From: Sphingomonas flavalba
GTDB taxonomy: Bacteria; Pseudomonadota; Alphaproteobacteria; Sphingomonadales; Sphingomonadaceae
Assembly (NCBI RefSeq): GCF_004796535.1
Contig: NZ_SPHY01000002.1
Span: forward strand, 62,001 to 126,000
DNA: 64,000 bases
Direction: 5' to 3'
A model generated the notes under the pieces. It was not told the origin of the DNA and did not search any database. It saw nothing but the letters and a program-made list of their open reading frames with translations. Positions 25,498 through 34,785 of this stretch are shown piece after piece; position 1 is the stretch's first letter; the number at the start of each line of letters is the position of its first letter. The translations under genes and the position numbers were made by a program.

Positions 25498-27465
25498 ATG
25501 CGATATCGGTTCTGGCTGTGCGGATTGGCGATGGCGGCGCTTGTCGGTGCCGATTCTCCCGACACGCTGGCTGCCAAATTCGGGGCGCTCCCGTCGGTCA
25601 TGGACATCAGCCTGTCGCCGTCGGGCGATCAGATCGCCTATCTCGCGCCGTACGGAGACATGGGCAACGCGCTCTACACCGCCACGCTGTCCAATCCGCA
25701 GCCGCGCATCGCCATGGCCGCGAACGGCAAGCCGATGATCATCGACCGCTGTATATGGGTGTCCGAGCAACGCCTGCTCTGCGATATCTCCATTGCCAGG
25801 AAAGGGGCCGCGGACGTTCCGTTCGTCAACGCGACCCGCCTCGTCGCCGTGAACACCGACACGAGCAACGTCAGGATCGTGTCGCAGCGCAGCGGCGCCA
25901 ACGCGCTGTATTTCAGCGGCAATGGCGGCGACGTAATCGACTGGATGCCGGGCTCCCCCGACCATGTGCTGATAACCCACTGGTTCGTGCCGGAAGCGAA
26001 AATCGGCTCGGTCATCAAGAAGGACGCTGAGGGCCTGGGGGTGATCGACGTCGATATCGCCACGCTCAAGCGACGCACCATGGAGATCGCGAGGCGGGAC
26101 GGCGAGAACTATCTGACCGATAGCCATGGCACCGTGCGGATCCTGGCGGTGCGGGCCTATGACGGGCTCGGCTACGCGAAGGAAACGATTACCCATTATT
26201 ATCGGGGTCCGGACAGCCGGGACTGGAAGCCATTGGGAACCTATAATTCCCTGGAGGAAGAAGGATTCCTTCCAATGCGCATCGATCGGGACAAGAACGT
26301 TGTCTACGGCCTGCGTAAGCTGGACGGGCGCAAGGCACTCTATAGCATTGCGCTGGACCCGTCGCTCACGGAAACGCTGATCTACGCGAATCCGTCTGTC
26401 GACGTCGACGGCATCGATACGCTGGGCCGTGTGCGGAGGGTGATCGGCGTCACCTTTGCCGATGAAGCCCGGAAGATCATCTATTTCGATAAGGAAATGG
26501 ACAGCATGGCCTCCGCGCTGTCGCGGGCGTTGCCCGGAGGCCCGGGGGTCACGCTCGTCGACACGAGCGACGACAGCGGGAAGCTGCTGGTCCATGCCGG
26601 CGGAGCGACTGACCCGGGAACCTATTTCGTTTTCGACAAGCAGGCCAAAAGCCTGAACAAGGTCCTTCTGTCGCGTGCCGAACTTGCCGGCGTGGCGTTG
26701 GCGAAGCAAAAGCCGATCACCTATCCGGCGGCGGATGGCGCCCGGATTCCTGCCTATCTGACCTTGCCGCCGGGGGGCGTGGCCAAAAACCTGCCGGCCA
26801 TCGTGATGCCGCACGGCGGCCCCTGGTCGCGGGACGAATGGGGATTCGACTGGCTGTCCCAATATTTCGCATTGCGCGGTTATGCGGTGATACAACCCAA
26901 CTACCGCGGGTCGACCGGCTATGGCGACAGCTGGCAGATGGGCAACGGATTCAAATCCTGGCGGCAGGCGATCGGCGACGTGACAGATGCCGGACGTTGG
27001 CTGGTCAGCGAAGGGATCGCCGATCCGCGGCATCTCGCAATCGTTGGCTGGTCCTATGGCGGCTATGCCGCGCTTCAGTCGGCGGTAACGGTGCCGGACC
27101 TGTTCAAGGCTGTCGTGGCGATTGCCCCGGTCACCGATTTCAATCTGTTGCGGGAGCAATATCGCAACACCTCGACGTTCAAGCTCGCCAAGGAAACCAT
27201 TCAGGCGGAATCGCTGCGCGAAGCGTCGCCGGCCCAGAATGTGGAGGCGATCCGTGCGCCGGTGCTGCTGTTCCACGGCGACATGGATCAAAACGTGTTC
27301 ATCGAGGAATCCGAACTTATGGCATCGCGGCTTGGCAAGGCAGGAAAGAGCGTGGAGTTTGTCGCTTATCCGGACTTGTCCCACTCGCTGCCATCGACCA
27401 AAGCGCGCACCGACCTGCTCAGTAAGACCGATCTGTTTCTGCGGGCGGAAATGGGATTAAAATGA
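25498..27465 (+). CDS. Exported S9 family (prolyl oligopeptidase-like) serine peptidase
   Basis: 655 residues: signal peptide (MRYRFWLCGLAMAALVGADS), an N-terminal beta-propeller region with weak repeats (about 25-390), and a C-terminal alpha/beta-hydrolase domain. The catalytic triad is clear: Ser519 in GWSYGGYAAL, Asp597 in HGDMDQNVF and His629 in DLSHSLP. YRGSTGYGDSW and PHGGPWSRDEWGFDW are typical of S9 peptidases. GC is somewhat lower than in the neighbours. It stands alone, with its own operator-like leader and a terminator. Likely periplasmic oligopeptide degradation. Confidence 0.9.
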   Translation: MRYRFWLCGLAMAALVGADSPDTLAAKFGALPSVMDISLSPSGDQIAYLAPYGDMGNALYTATLSNPQPRIAMAANGKPMIIDRCIWVSEQRLLCDISIARKGAADVPFVNATRLVAVNTDTSNVRIVSQRSGANALYFSGNGGDVIDWMPGSPDHVLITHWFVPEAKIGSVIKKDAEGLGVIDVDIATLKRRTMEIARRDGENYLTDSHGTVRILAVRAYDGLGYAKETITHYYRGPDSRDWKPLGTYNSLEEEGFLPMRIDRDKNVVYGLRKLDGRKALYSIALDPSLTETLIYANPSVDVDGIDTLGRVRRVIGVTFADEARKIIYFDKEMDSMASALSRALPGGPGVTLVDTSDDSGKLLVHAGGATDPGTYFVFDKQAKSLNKVLLSRAELAGVALAKQKPITYPAADGARIPAYLTLPPGGVAKNLPAIVMPHGGPWSRDEWGFDWLSQYFALRGYAVIQPNYRGSTGYGDSWQMGNGFKSWRQAIGDVTDAGRWLVSEGIADPRHLAIVGWSYGGYAALQSAVTVPDLFKAVVAIAPVTDFNLLREQYRNTSTFKLAKETIQAESLREASPAQNVEAIRAPVLLFHGDMDQNVFIEESELMASRLGKAGKSVEFVAYPDLSHSLPSTKARTDLLSKTDLFLRAEMGLK

Positions 27466-27467
27466 CG

Positions 27468-27506
27468 AAAAAAGGGGCGGCGCCGTTGCCGGGCCGCCCC
27501 TCTTTT
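27468..27506. terminator. Bidirectional terminator between the S9 peptidase and rpsD
   Basis: AAAAAA-GGGGCGGC pairs with GCCGCCCC-TCTTTT around an 11-base loop. A- and T-runs on opposite sides serve both converging genes. Confidence 0.9.
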
Positions 27507-27524
27507 AAACCGTGATCCGTCCGA

Positions 27525-28139
27525 TCAGCGCGAATAGAATTCGACGACCAGGTTCGGCTCCATCTTCACCGGGTAAGGCACCTCGTCCAGCGTCGGGACG
27601 CGGGTGAAGGTGATCTTGGCGGCGCCGTCCGGGGCGACGTAATCGGGGATGTCACGCTCGGCCAGGCTCTGCGCTTCCAGCACCAGCGCCATTTCCTGCG
27701 CCTTCTTGCCCAGCGTCACTTCGTCGCCCGGCTTCACCAGCCGCGACGCGATGTTGCACTTCACGCCGTTGACCAGGATGTGGCCGTGGCTGACGAGCTG
27801 GCGCGCGGCGAACACCGTCGGCGCGAACTTGGCGCGGTAGACGATCGCGTCCAGCCGCCGCTCGAGCAGGCCGATCAGGTTCTGCGAGGTGTCGCCCTTC
27901 ATCCGAGCGGCCTCGACATAGGCCTTCTTGAACTGCTTCTCGGTGACGTCGCCGTAATAGCCCTTCAGCTTCTGCTTGGCGCGCAGCTGGATGCCGTAAT
28001 CCGACACCTTGCCCTTGCGGCGCTGCCCGTGCTGGCCGGGGCCATATTCGCGCTTGTTGACCGGGGATTTCGGACGGCCCCAGATATTCTCGCCCATGCG
28101 GCGATCGAGCTTGTACTTGGCGCTGGTGCGCTTCGACAT
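27525..28139 (-). CDS. rpsD: 30S ribosomal protein S4
   Basis: 204 residues. Primary 16S rRNA-binding protein that nucleates 30S assembly. The N-terminal block [37 protein letters not shown] and the S4 RNA-binding domain ([40 protein letters not shown]) are canonical. The start is the ATG preceded by GAAGGAAG; an upstream in-frame ATG would add nine non-family residues. The gene is monocistronic here, outside any alpha-operon arrangement. Confidence 0.97.
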   Translation of the reverse strand: MSKRTSAKYKLDRRMGENIWGRPKSPVNKREYGPGQHGQRRKGKVSDYGIQLRAKQKLKGYYGDVTEKQFKKAYVEAARMKGDTSQNLIGLLERRLDAIVYRAKFAPTVFAARQLVSHGHILVNGVKCNIASRLVKPGDEVTLGKKAQEMALVLEAQSLAERDIPDYVAPDGAAKITFTRVPTLDEVPYPVKMEPNLVVEFYSR

Positions 28140-28268
28140 GAGTCTTCCTTCAGCAATTGCCAACAACGTCCGCCGGAATGGCGGAATTCCCGGTCATCGC
28201 TCTGCTTGTCCGTCGGATGGGGCAGGGCCGCCGCTTCACCGGGGTGCGGGGCCATCGCGAAGGCGGGC

Positions 28269-28297
28269 GACTAGCGGGAGGGCGCCGCCAAGTCAAG
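28269..28297 (-). promoter_or_regulatory. Putative rpsD promoter
   Basis: On the minus strand CTTGAC (-35, perfect alphaproteobacterial form) is followed after 17 bases by CTAGTC, leaving a leader of about 120 bases before rpsD. The -10 element is a partial match. Confidence 0.45.
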
Positions 28298-28334
28298 CTG
28301 TGGACAGCGCCGCGCCACGGACTATGACGCGCGC

Positions 28335-28643
28335 ATGGACGAAACCGTAAAGGCGCCGGAGGATTGCGCCACCATGCTGGAAGTGCGCGCCGGGGTCGAC
28401 GCCGTCGACCGCGCGCTGATGCGCCTCATCGCCACCCGTTTCGGGTATATGGACGCCGCGGCGCGGATCAAGCCGGAACGCAGCGCCGTCCGCGACGAGC
28501 CGCGCAAGGCCCAGGTCATCGCCAACGCCCGCCGTTCGGCCGCTGCCGCCGGCGTGCCGGAAGACGTTGCCGCCGGCCTGTGGGACTGGCTGGTCGAGGC
28601 CTCGATCGCGTATGAATTCGAGGTGTTCGACCGCAAGCGGTGA
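28335..28643 (+). CDS. Chorismate mutase (AroQ-type, PchB-like)
   Basis: 102-residue all-helical chorismate mutase type II domain: LEVRAGVDAVDRALMRLIATR with the catalytic Arg, then Lys in AARIKPERSAVRDE, and a C-terminal helix WDWLVEASIAYEFE. Single-domain enzymes of this size catalyse chorismate to prephenate; the related PchB also has isochorismate pyruvate-lyase activity. No salicylate genes are nearby, so aromatic amino acid synthesis is the likelier role. Palindromic repeats follow immediately. Confidence 0.88.
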   Translation: MDETVKAPEDCATMLEVRAGVDAVDRALMRLIATRFGYMDAAARIKPERSAVRDEPRKAQVIANARRSAAAAGVPEDVAAGLWDWLVEASIAYEFEVFDRKR

Positions 28644-28664
28644 GGGGCCGGCGCTGGGCCTTTT

Positions 28665-28770
28665 GCGTCCTTCGACTGCGCTCGGGGTGGCCCCTCGACT
28701 ACGCTCGGGGTGGACGGGGAGAGTGACCGCTTTTTAGTCCCCATCCACCCCGAGCGCAGTCGAGGGACGC
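28665..28770. repeat. Cluster of three palindromic (REP-like) repeats
   Basis: Two direct copies of a TCGACTGCGCTCGGGGTGG-type unit (28665-28690 and 28692-28715, the second with one base changed) face an inverted copy (28742-28770), so the segment can fold into a long hairpin. It sits between convergent genes, the usual place for such elements. Related copies occur about 0.9 kb further on. Confidence 0.85.
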
Positions 28771-28795
28771 AGTAAAGTTTAACCGTGATCTGCCG

Positions 28796-29521
28796 CTACC
28801 GCCGCCGGGGCCGGGCCAGCGCGCTCAGCACCCCGCGCAGGGTGCGGACCTCCAGGCTGTTCCAGCCGGGCTTGGTCAACAGGGTGCGCAAGGTCAGCCG
28901 GGTCGCCGGCGCGCGATCCGGCGGATAGAAATAGCCTGCCGGCTCCAGCAATGCCTCCAGCGCGGCGATCAGGCCGTCCAGCTCCACCTGCGGCGCCGGC
29001 GGCAGGAGCGGGGTCTCGGTCGGGCTGGCCAGCGCCTCGCCCTTCGACCATTCGTAGCAGATCAGGTTGACCGCCTGCGCCAGGTTGAGCGAGCCGAATT
29101 GCGGGTTGATCGGCACGGTGACGATCGTCCGCGCCAGCGCCACGTCCTCGGTCTCCAGCCCCGACCGTTCCGGCCCGAACAGAATGGCGGAGCGCCCGCT
29201 GGCGCCATGGATCGCGTCCGCCGCCTGCGCCGGTGTCAGCACCGGCTTGGTCACCCCGCGCTTGCGTACCGTGGTCGCATGGACATGCGCACAATCGGCG
29301 ACCGCCTCGGCGACCGTATCGAACAGGCGCACCCGCTCCAGCACGACATCCGCCCCGCTCGCCGCCGGCCCGGCATCCGGGTTCGGCCAGCCGTCGCGCG
29401 GCGCGACCAGCCGCATCTCGGTCAACCCGAAATTCAACATCGCCCGCGCCGCCTTGCCAATGTTCACGCCCAGTTGGGGGCGGACCAGCACGATCACGGG
29501 CTGAGTGGGGGGCAATTCCAC
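28796..29521 (-). CDS. Alternative: separately translated TrmJ-like methyltransferase
   Basis: Within the fused frame, non-ATG starts lie just before the methyltransferase: GTG at 29521, TTG at 29515 and GTG at 29497. Starting here would give a normal TrmJ-like protein of about 235-240 residues. None has a clear ribosome-binding site, so this is listed as an alternative to the fusion, not as a second independent gene. Confidence 0.35.
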   Translation of the reverse strand: MELPPTQPVIVLVRPQLGVNIGKAARAMLNFGLTEMRLVAPRDGWPNPDAGPAASGADVVLERVRLFDTVAEAVADCAHVHATTVRKRGVTKPVLTPAQAADAIHGASGRSAILFGPERSGLETEDVALARTIVTVPINPQFGSLNLAQAVNLICYEWSKGEALASPTETPLLPPAPQVELDGLIAALEALLEPAGYFYPPDRAPATRLTLRTLLTKPGWNSLEVRTLRGVLSALARPRRR

Positions 29522-30034
29522 GCATTGCTGATCCGTGCGTCTCTCGACGGCGCTCGGGATGGCTCCCCGATGGTGCTTGGGACGGTCCCTCGACTGCGCT
29601 CGGGATAGATGGGTGGAGAGAGGTGAGGGGCGGGGTGCCTGCGCATCCCCATCCCTATCCCTATCCCCCAATCCGTCCATCCCGAGCGCAGTCGAGGGAC
29701 GTATCGGCAAGGGATGCACGTCTGACACATCCGGCACCTCCCGAACCCCACGCTCTGCCGGCGGCACCGCGGCGGTCTTCAGCGCGGCCCAGTCCCCCCG
29801 GATCAGCGCCTCCTTCTTGGCGCGCGACCAGCCCTTGATCCGTGCCTCGGCCGCGCGGGCATCGTCGCGGGTCTGGAAGGCTTCGCTCCACACCAGCGCC
29901 ACCGGCCGCCTGGTCGCGGTGTAGCCGCCGATCGCGCCGCTCTCATGCTCGGCGATGCGGCGGTCGAGGGTGTCGGTCTGGCCGGTGTAATAGCTGCCGT
30001 CGGCGCAGCGCAGCATATAGACGTGAAAGGTCAT
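28796..30034 (-). CDS. GIY-YIG nuclease domain fused in frame to a TrmJ/SpoU-type RNA methyltransferase
   Basis: One uninterrupted frame of 412 residues. Residues 1-95 are a GIY-YIG domain of the UPF0213 type (FHVYMLRCADGSYYTGQT, YTATRRPVALVWSE, EARIKGWSRAKKEALIRGDW). Residues about 105-165 are repeat-derived linker (RPSTALGMDG, LSRAQSRD, SAVERR). From about residue 175 a SPOUT methyltransferase follows: VIVLVRPQLGVNIGKAARAM, FGPERSGLETEDVAL, SLNLAQAVNLICYEW, like TrmJ, which 2'-O-methylates tRNA position 32. Normally these are separate proteins; the nuclease stop appears lost where palindromic repeats inserted. Whether a true fusion protein is made is unknown. Confidence 0.72.
   Translation of the reverse strand: MTFHVYMLRCADGSYYTGQTDTLDRRIAEHESGAIGGYTATRRPVALVWSEAFQTRDDARAAEARIKGWSRAKKEALIRGDWAALKTAAVPPAERGVREVPDVSDVHPLPIRPSTALGMDGLGDRDRDGDAQAPRPSPLSTHLSRAQSRDRPKHHRGAIPSAVERRTDQQCVELPPTQPVIVLVRPQLGVNIGKAARAMLNFGLTEMRLVAPRDGWPNPDAGPAASGADVVLERVRLFDTVAEAVADCAHVHATTVRKRGVTKPVLTPAQAADAIHGASGRSAILFGPERSGLETEDVALARTIVTVPINPQFGSLNLAQAVNLICYEWSKGEALASPTETPLLPPAPQVELDGLIAALEALLEPAGYFYPPDRAPATRLTLRTLLTKPGWNSLEVRTLRGVLSALARPRRR
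29537..29703. repeat. Three REP-like palindromic repeats inside the fused coding frame
   Basis: Units related to the 28.7-kb cluster: 29537-29562 (CTCTCGACGGCGCTCGGGAT), 29584-29609 (CCTCGACTGCGCTCGGGATA) and an inverted copy at 29673-29703 (ATCCCGAGCGCAGTCGAGGG). They lie exactly between the nuclease and methyltransferase domains and keep the frame open. Confidence 0.85.
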
Positions 30035-30050
30035 GCCCGGTTCGCAGCGG

Positions 30051-30515
30051 TCATTCCGGCGCCCCGACGCCGGCGATAGTGCCGGCGAAATCCTCGAAAT
30101 CGCGGGCTTCGGTGAAGTCCTTGTAGACGCTGGCGAAGCGGATGTAGGCGACATGGTCGATCGCATGCAGGCCGTCCATCACCAGCTCGCCGATCCGCTT
30201 CGCCGGGACCTCGCTGTCGCCGGCGGTTTCCAGTTGGCGCTGAATGCCGGAGACGAGTCGTTCCAGCCGCATCGGCTCGATCGGCCGCTTGCGGCAGGCG
30301 ATCGAGACCGACCGGGCCAGCTTGTCGCGGTCGAACGGCTCGCGCTGCCCTTCCGCCTTGATCACAGTCAGCTCGCGGATCTGGATGCGCTCGAATGTGG
30401 TGAAGCGCGCGCCGCAGCCCTCGCACTGGCGCCGTCGGCGGATGGCGGCGCCGTCCTCGGTCGACCGGCTGTCCTTGACCTGGCTGTCCTCGTGGCCGCA
30501 GAACGGGCAGCGCAT
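30051..30515 (-). CDS. nrdR: Transcriptional repressor NrdR
   Basis: 154 residues. N-terminal zinc ribbon [15 protein letters not shown] ... [17 protein letters not shown], then an ATP-cone domain ([19 protein letters not shown] to KDFTEARDF). NrdR senses (d)ATP and represses ribonucleotide reductase genes by binding NrdR boxes; none of those genes is in this window. It follows glyA, a common order in alphaproteobacteria, and ends 17 bases before the GIY-YIG start. Confidence 0.96.
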   Translation of the reverse strand: MRCPFCGHEDSQVKDSRSTEDGAAIRRRRQCEGCGARFTTFERIQIRELTVIKAEGQREPFDRDKLARSVSIACRKRPIEPMRLERLVSGIQRQLETAGDSEVPAKRIGELVMDGLHAIDHVAYIRFASVYKDFTEARDFEDFAGTIAGVGAPE

Positions 30516-30562
30516 CTACGCCGCCTTGCGCGGCGTCCGCCGCTGCCCGCGCGCCGTCACCA

Positions 30563-31876
30563 TCACGCCTCCGGATAGATCGGGAAGCGGGCGCACAGCG
30601 CGCGGACGCGATCGTTGACAGCCTTTTCCACCGCCGGGTCGCCGGCCTCGCCCTTGGCGCGCAGCCCGTCGAGCACGTCGGCGATCATGTCGCCGATGTC
30701 GCGGAATTCGGCGACGCCAAAGCCGCGGGTGGTGCCGGCGGGCGATCCGACACGGATGCCGCTGGTCTTGACCGGCGGCAGCGGATCGAACGGGATGCCG
30801 TTCTTGTTGCAGGTGATGCCGGCGCGCTCCAGCGCCTCGTCGGCGTCGCGGCCGGTCACGCCCAACGGCCGCAGGTCGACCAGCGCCAGATGGGTGTCGG
30901 TGCCGCCGGCGACCAGATCGGCGCCGCGCTCCTTCAGCCGGCTGGCCAGTGCCTTCGCATTCTCCAGCACGGCGGCGATGTAGCTCTTGAACGACGGCTG
31001 CAGCGCTTCGCCGAACGCCACCGCCTTTGCGGCGATGACGTGCATCAGCGGCCCGCCCTGAAGGCCGGGGAACACCGCCGAGTTGATTTTCTTGGCGATC
31101 GCCTCGTCATCGGTCAGCACCATGCCGCCACGCGGGCCGCGCAGCGTCTTGTGGGTGGTGGTGGTGACGACATGGGCGTGGCCGAACGGCGTCGGGTGCA
31201 GCCCGGCGGCGACGATTCCGGCGAAATGGGCCATGTCGACCATGAACAGCGCGCCGACCTCGTCCGCGATCGCGCGGAAGCGGGCAAAATCCAGGTGGCG
31301 CGGATAGGCGGAACCGCCGGCGATGATCAGCGTCGGTTTATGCTCCTTCGCTAGCCGCTCGACCTGATCGAAATCGACGAGATGATCGTCGGGGCGGACG
31401 CCGTACTGGACGGCGTTGAACCACTTGCCCGACAGCGCCGCCCGGGCACCGTGGGTCAGGTGGCCGCCGGCGTCCAGGCTCATGCCGAGGATGGTGTCGC
31501 CCGGCTTGGTCAGCGCCAGCATCACCGCGCCGTTGGCCTGCGCGCCGGAATGCGGCTGGACGTTGGCGAAGCCGCAACCGAACAACTGCTTCGCCCGCTC
31601 GATCGCCAGCGTCTCGACCGTGTCGGACGGGGCGCAGCCCTGGTAGTAGCGCTTGCCCGGATAGCCTTCCGCATATTTGTTGGTGAAGACGGATCCCTGC
31701 GCCTGCAGCACCGCGCGCGACACGATGTTCTCCGACGCGATCAGTTCGATTTGGTTCTGCTCGCGGTCCAGCTCGCGGGTCATGCCGGCGAAGACGGCGG
31801 GGTCAGCTTCGGCGACGCCGCGGGTGAAGAAGCCGTCCGGCTGAACGTCGTTCAGGGTCCTGGGGTTGGTGCTCAT
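30563..31876 (-). CDS. glyA: Serine hydroxymethyltransferase
   Basis: 437-residue PLP enzyme interconverting serine + THF and glycine + methylene-THF. The PLP-lysine motif [16 protein letters not shown] is in the middle, with [20 protein letters not shown] and [11 protein letters not shown] near the N-terminus and [19 protein letters not shown] near the C-terminus. The ATG overlaps the rpiB stop by 4 bp. The order rpiB-glyA-nrdR is typical of alphaproteobacteria. Confidence 0.97.
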   Translation of the reverse strand: MSTNPRTLNDVQPDGFFTRGVAEADPAVFAGMTRELDREQNQIELIASENIVSRAVLQAQGSVFTNKYAEGYPGKRYYQGCAPSDTVETLAIERAKQLFGCGFANVQPHSGAQANGAVMLALTKPGDTILGMSLDAGGHLTHGARAALSGKWFNAVQYGVRPDDHLVDFDQVERLAKEHKPTLIIAGGSAYPRHLDFARFRAIADEVGALFMVDMAHFAGIVAAGLHPTPFGHAHVVTTTTHKTLRGPRGGMVLTDDEAIAKKINSAVFPGLQGGPLMHVIAAKAVAFGEALQPSFKSYIAAVLENAKALASRLKERGADLVAGGTDTHLALVDLRPLGVTGRDADEALERAGITCNKNGIPFDPLPPVKTSGIRVGSPAGTTRGFGVAEFRDIGDMIADVLDGLRAKGEAGDPAVEKAVNDRVRALCARFPIYPEA

Positions 31877-32331
31877 GCCGGCTCCTTCGCGCTGCTGGGG
31901 TGGGTCAGTTTGTCGATGCGTCGCTGGTGGCGGCCGCCCTCGAATTCGGTGGTGAGGAAGGCGGTGACGCAGGCCTTGGCCATGTCGAGGCCGACCAGCC
32001 GGCCGCCCATCGCGATGACGTTGGCGTCATTGTGCCGCCGCGCCAGTTCCGCCGACAGCGGCTCGTCGACCAGCGCGCAGCGGCAGGCCGGATTGCGGTT
32101 GACCGCGATCGAGATGCCGATGCCGGACCCGCAGAGCGCAATGCCGACCGGCGCGTCGCCCTTCGCCACCGCTTCCGCCAGGCGGTAGCCGAAATCGGGG
32201 TAATCGACGGAATCGGGTCCGTTGGTGCCCAGATCCTGCACGGCGTGCCCTTCCGCGTGCAACCATTCGACCAGTGCGGCCTTCAACGCATAGGCGGCGT
32301 GATCGGAGGCGATGGCGATGGAACGGGGCAT
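31873..32331 (-). CDS. rpiB: Ribose-5-phosphate isomerase B
   Basis: 152 residues of the RpiB/LacAB family, interconverting ribose-5-P and ribulose-5-[37 protein letters not shown] and the anion-hole region [20 protein letters not shown] are present, plus [14 protein letters not shown]. First gene of the operon; divergent from the lipoprotein gene, with about 150 bp of promoter space. Confidence 0.94.
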   Translation of the reverse strand: MPRSIAIASDHAAYALKAALVEWLHAEGHAVQDLGTNGPDSVDYPDFGYRLAEAVAKGDAPVGIALCGSGIGISIAVNRNPACRCALVDEPLSAELARRHNDANVIAMGGRLVGLDMAKACVTAFLTTEFEGGRHQRRIDKLTHPSSAKEPA

Positions 32332-32483
32332 GGCTCTGTGTCCGCGAATGAGTCGGATGGCGGCTCTCTAGGCACTTGCGGCCGCGCGCGCCACCTTTGT
32401 CAGCATGCGGGGCCGCCGCCGCCCGGCTTTCCCGCCGCGCCTGCCGCCTGTAGGCTGGCGCGCCAGCCCTGGGAGAAATGCCG

Positions 32484-32927
32484 ATGTCGTTCCGTTCCGC
32501 TGCGCTGACCGCCGTCGCGCTGCTGCTTCTCGCCTGTTCCGGCAACGGCCCCGCCGACAACGCGGCCGAGGCGCGCGACCGGCTGCCCCCGGGCCAGGCG
32601 CTGCCGCCACCGGAGTTCGAGATGGTGCCGCCGGACGAATCGGCCAGCCCGACCGATGCGTGGATCGGCAAGTGGGTCGGCGTCGAAGGGCTGGCGCTGG
32701 ACGTGGCACCAGCCGACGCGCCGGGCCGCTATACGCTGACCGTCACACTGCTTGATGGGACGAACCGCTACGACGGCGTCGCCGACGGCGATGTCATCCG
32801 CTTCACCCGCGCCGGCCGCCCGGAAACGCTGCGCGCGGTGCTGGGCGATGAAACCGGCCTCAAATACCTGGCCGGCAAGCACGATTGCCTGATGATCAAA
32901 ACGGGCGAGGGCTTCTGCCGGGACTAG
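32484..32927 (+). CDS. Hypothetical lipoprotein
   Basis: 147 residues with a type II signal peptide (MSFRSAALTAVALLLLAC, lipobox Cys18), a Pro-rich linker, and a compact domain WIGKWVGVEGLALDV ... YTLTVTLLDGTNRYDGVADGD ... KYLAGKHDCLMIKTGEGFC with two cysteines. The pattern resembles small META/lipocalin-like lipoproteins common in sphingomonads, but I cannot name a family. The second of two ATGs is chosen because it has GGGAG at normal spacing. Confidence 0.72.
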   Translation: MSFRSAALTAVALLLLACSGNGPADNAAEARDRLPPGQALPPPEFEMVPPDESASPTDAWIGKWVGVEGLALDVAPADAPGRYTLTVTLLDGTNRYDGVADGDVIRFTRAGRPETLRAVLGDETGLKYLAGKHDCLMIKTGEGFCRD

Positions 32928-32979
32928 CCACCTGTCGCGGATGATTTTGCGCGAGGGAAAAAGCCTTTAAGGTCAACGG

Positions 32980-33501
32980 ATGATCGAAACCGACAGGCTT
33001 GTCCTCCGCCGTCACCGGGAGGACGATTTCGACGCGCTTCATGCGCTGTGGAGCGACCCGCTGGTCGTCGCCCATGTTGGCGGTATTCCGCTGGGGCGCG
33101 AACAGGTCTGGCAGCGGCTGCTGCGCTACTTCGGCCATTGGGCGGTGCGCGGTTACGGCATGTGGGTGGTCGAGACCCGCGCCGGCGCCTTCGTCGGCGA
33201 CGTTGGCATCTTCGAGGGGCGGCGCGGGCTGGGCGCGCGCTTCGACTCGGCGCCGGAGGTCGGCTGGGTGCTCAGCCCGGCGGCCTGGGGGCGCGGCTAT
33301 GCGACGGAAGCGGTACTCGGCGCGATCGGCTGGATGGAGGCGACGCACGGCATCGACCGCACCGTTTGCCTGATCGAGAGCGGCCACCGCCCGTCGATCC
33401 GCGTCGCCGAGCGCGCCGGCTTCGTTCATTACGACGCCGCCGAATACAAGGGCGAGGCGATCGTGCTGATGGAGCGCCCGCGCCCGGCGGCGGGCGGCTG
33501 A
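32980..33501 (+). CDS. GNAT family N-acetyltransferase (RimJ/RimL-like)
   Basis: 173 residues. IETDRLVLRRHREDDFDALHALWSDP is the typical start of the Acetyltransf_3 group; the acetyl-CoA pyrophosphate loop is GWVLSPAAWGRGYATEAVLGAI, followed by CLIESGHRPSIRVAERAGF. Substrate unknown: a protein N-terminus, an amino sugar or a small amine are all possible. Confidence 0.86.
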   Translation: MIETDRLVLRRHREDDFDALHALWSDPLVVAHVGGIPLGREQVWQRLLRYFGHWAVRGYGMWVVETRAGAFVGDVGIFEGRRGLGARFDSAPEVGWVLSPAAWGRGYATEAVLGAIGWMEATHGIDRTVCLIESGHRPSIRVAERAGFVHYDAAEYKGEAIVLMERPRPAAGG

Positions 33502-33512
33502 GCGGGCGGCGT

Positions 33513-34754
33513 TCAGGCCGCCTTGCGCATTTCCAGCCGGTCCCAGATCTCGACCAGCGCCCCGACCAGCTCGCGCATCATCGCCTCGCTGTGGGTCGGC
33601 CCGGGGGTGAAGCGCAGCCGCTCGGTGCCGCGCGGCACGGTCGGGTAATTGATCGGCTGGACGTAGACGCCGTATTCGGCGAGCAGAATGTCGCTGATCT
33701 TCTTGGCCTTGACCGGGTCGCCGACCATCAGCGGCACGATGTGGGTGGTCGACGCCATCACCGGCAGGCCGGCATCCCGCATCATCGCCTTCAGCCGCGC
33801 CGCCGCCGCCTGCTGCCCGTCGCGCTCGGCGCTCGACGCCTTCAGGTGGCGGACGCTGGCGAGCGCGCCGGCGACCAGCACCGGCGACAGCGAGGTGGTG
33901 AAGATGAAGCCCGGCGCATAGCTGCGGATCACGTCGATGATCGTGCGGTCCGCGGCGATATAGCCGCCCATCACGCCGATCGCCTTGGCCAGCGTGCCTT
34001 CGATGATGGTCAGCCGGTGGGCGACGCCCTCGCGGTCGGAAATGCCGCCGCCGCGCGGGCCGTACATGCCGACGGCGTGGACCTCGTCCAGATAGGTGAG
34101 CGCGTTGTATTTGTCGGCCAGGTCGCAGATCTCGGCGATCGGCGCGACGTCGCCGTCCATCGAATAAACGCTTTCGAATGCGATCAGCTTGGCGGCGCCG
34201 ACCGGTGCTGCCGCCAGCAATTCCTCCAGATGGGCGAGGTCGTTGTGGCGGAACACCCGCTTCTCGCAGCCGGAATGGCGGATGCCGGCGATCATCGACG
34301 CATGGTTCAGCGCGTCGGAAAACACGATGCAGCCCGGCAGCAGCCGGCCGAGTGTCGCCAGCGCCGCCTCGTTCGACACGTAGCCGGAGGTGAACAGCAG
34401 TGCGCCGCCCTTGCCGTGCAGGTCGGCCAGTTCGTGTTCCAGGTCGACATGGTAATGGGTATTGCCACCGATGTTGCGGGTGCCGCCGGACCCGGCGCCG
34501 ACATCGTGCAGCGCCTCTTCCATCGCGGCGATCACGTCGGGGTGCTGGCCCATCGCCAGATAGTCGTTGGAGCACCAGACGGTGATCGGCTTCGGCCCGT
34601 TATGCCCGGCGAAGCAGCGCGCGTTGGGGAACATGCCCTTGTTGCGCAGGATGTCGATGAACACGCGGTATCGGCCTTCGCTGTGCAGCCGGTCGATCGC
34701 CTGGGCGAACACGTGGTTGTAGTCGAGCGCGCGCTCGTCGCTGTTCTGGGTCAT
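33513..34754 (-). CDS. hemA: 5-aminolevulinate synthase
   Basis: 413-residue PLP enzyme condensing glycine and succinyl-CoA to ALA, the alphaproteobacterial (C4) entry to haem. [48 protein letters not shown] and the PLP-lysine motif [13 protein letters not shown] (K257) are present. The C4 route supports the taxonomic assignment. It follows murI on the same strand with a 114-bp gap that contains a short palindrome. Confidence 0.96.
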   Translation of the reverse strand: MTQNSDERALDYNHVFAQAIDRLHSEGRYRVFIDILRNKGMFPNARCFAGHNGPKPITVWCSNDYLAMGQHPDVIAAMEEALHDVGAGSGGTRNIGGNTHYHVDLEHELADLHGKGGALLFTSGYVSNEAALATLGRLLPGCIVFSDALNHASMIAGIRHSGCEKRVFRHNDLAHLEELLAAAPVGAAKLIAFESVYSMDGDVAPIAEICDLADKYNALTYLDEVHAVGMYGPRGGGISDREGVAHRLTIIEGTLAKAIGVMGGYIAADRTIIDVIRSYAPGFIFTTSLSPVLVAGALASVRHLKASSAERDGQQAAAARLKAMMRDAGLPVMASTTHIVPLMVGDPVKAKKISDILLAEYGVYVQPINYPTVPRGTERLRFTPGPTHSEAMMRELVGALVEIWDRLEMRKAA

Positions 34755-34765
34755 CTCGGCCGTGC

Positions 34766-34785
34766 CGATAGCCCGTGAACTATCG
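34766..34785 (-). promoter_or_regulatory. Palindrome in the hemA leader
   Basis: CGATAG-N8-CTATCG, perfect six-base arms, about 10-30 bases before the hemA start. It could be an operator or an RNA hairpin near the ribosome-binding site. It matches no regulator site I recognise. Confidence 0.35.

Noticed and set aside
28660-29705. CRISPR array
   Set aside because: The repeats are palindromic, irregularly spaced and partly inverted, with no uniform spacers or cas genes.
30516-30562. 15-codon frame between glyA and nrdR starting in the glyA stop (TGATG)
   Set aside because: Too short and without family resemblance. It may affect coupling, but I cannot support it as a gene.
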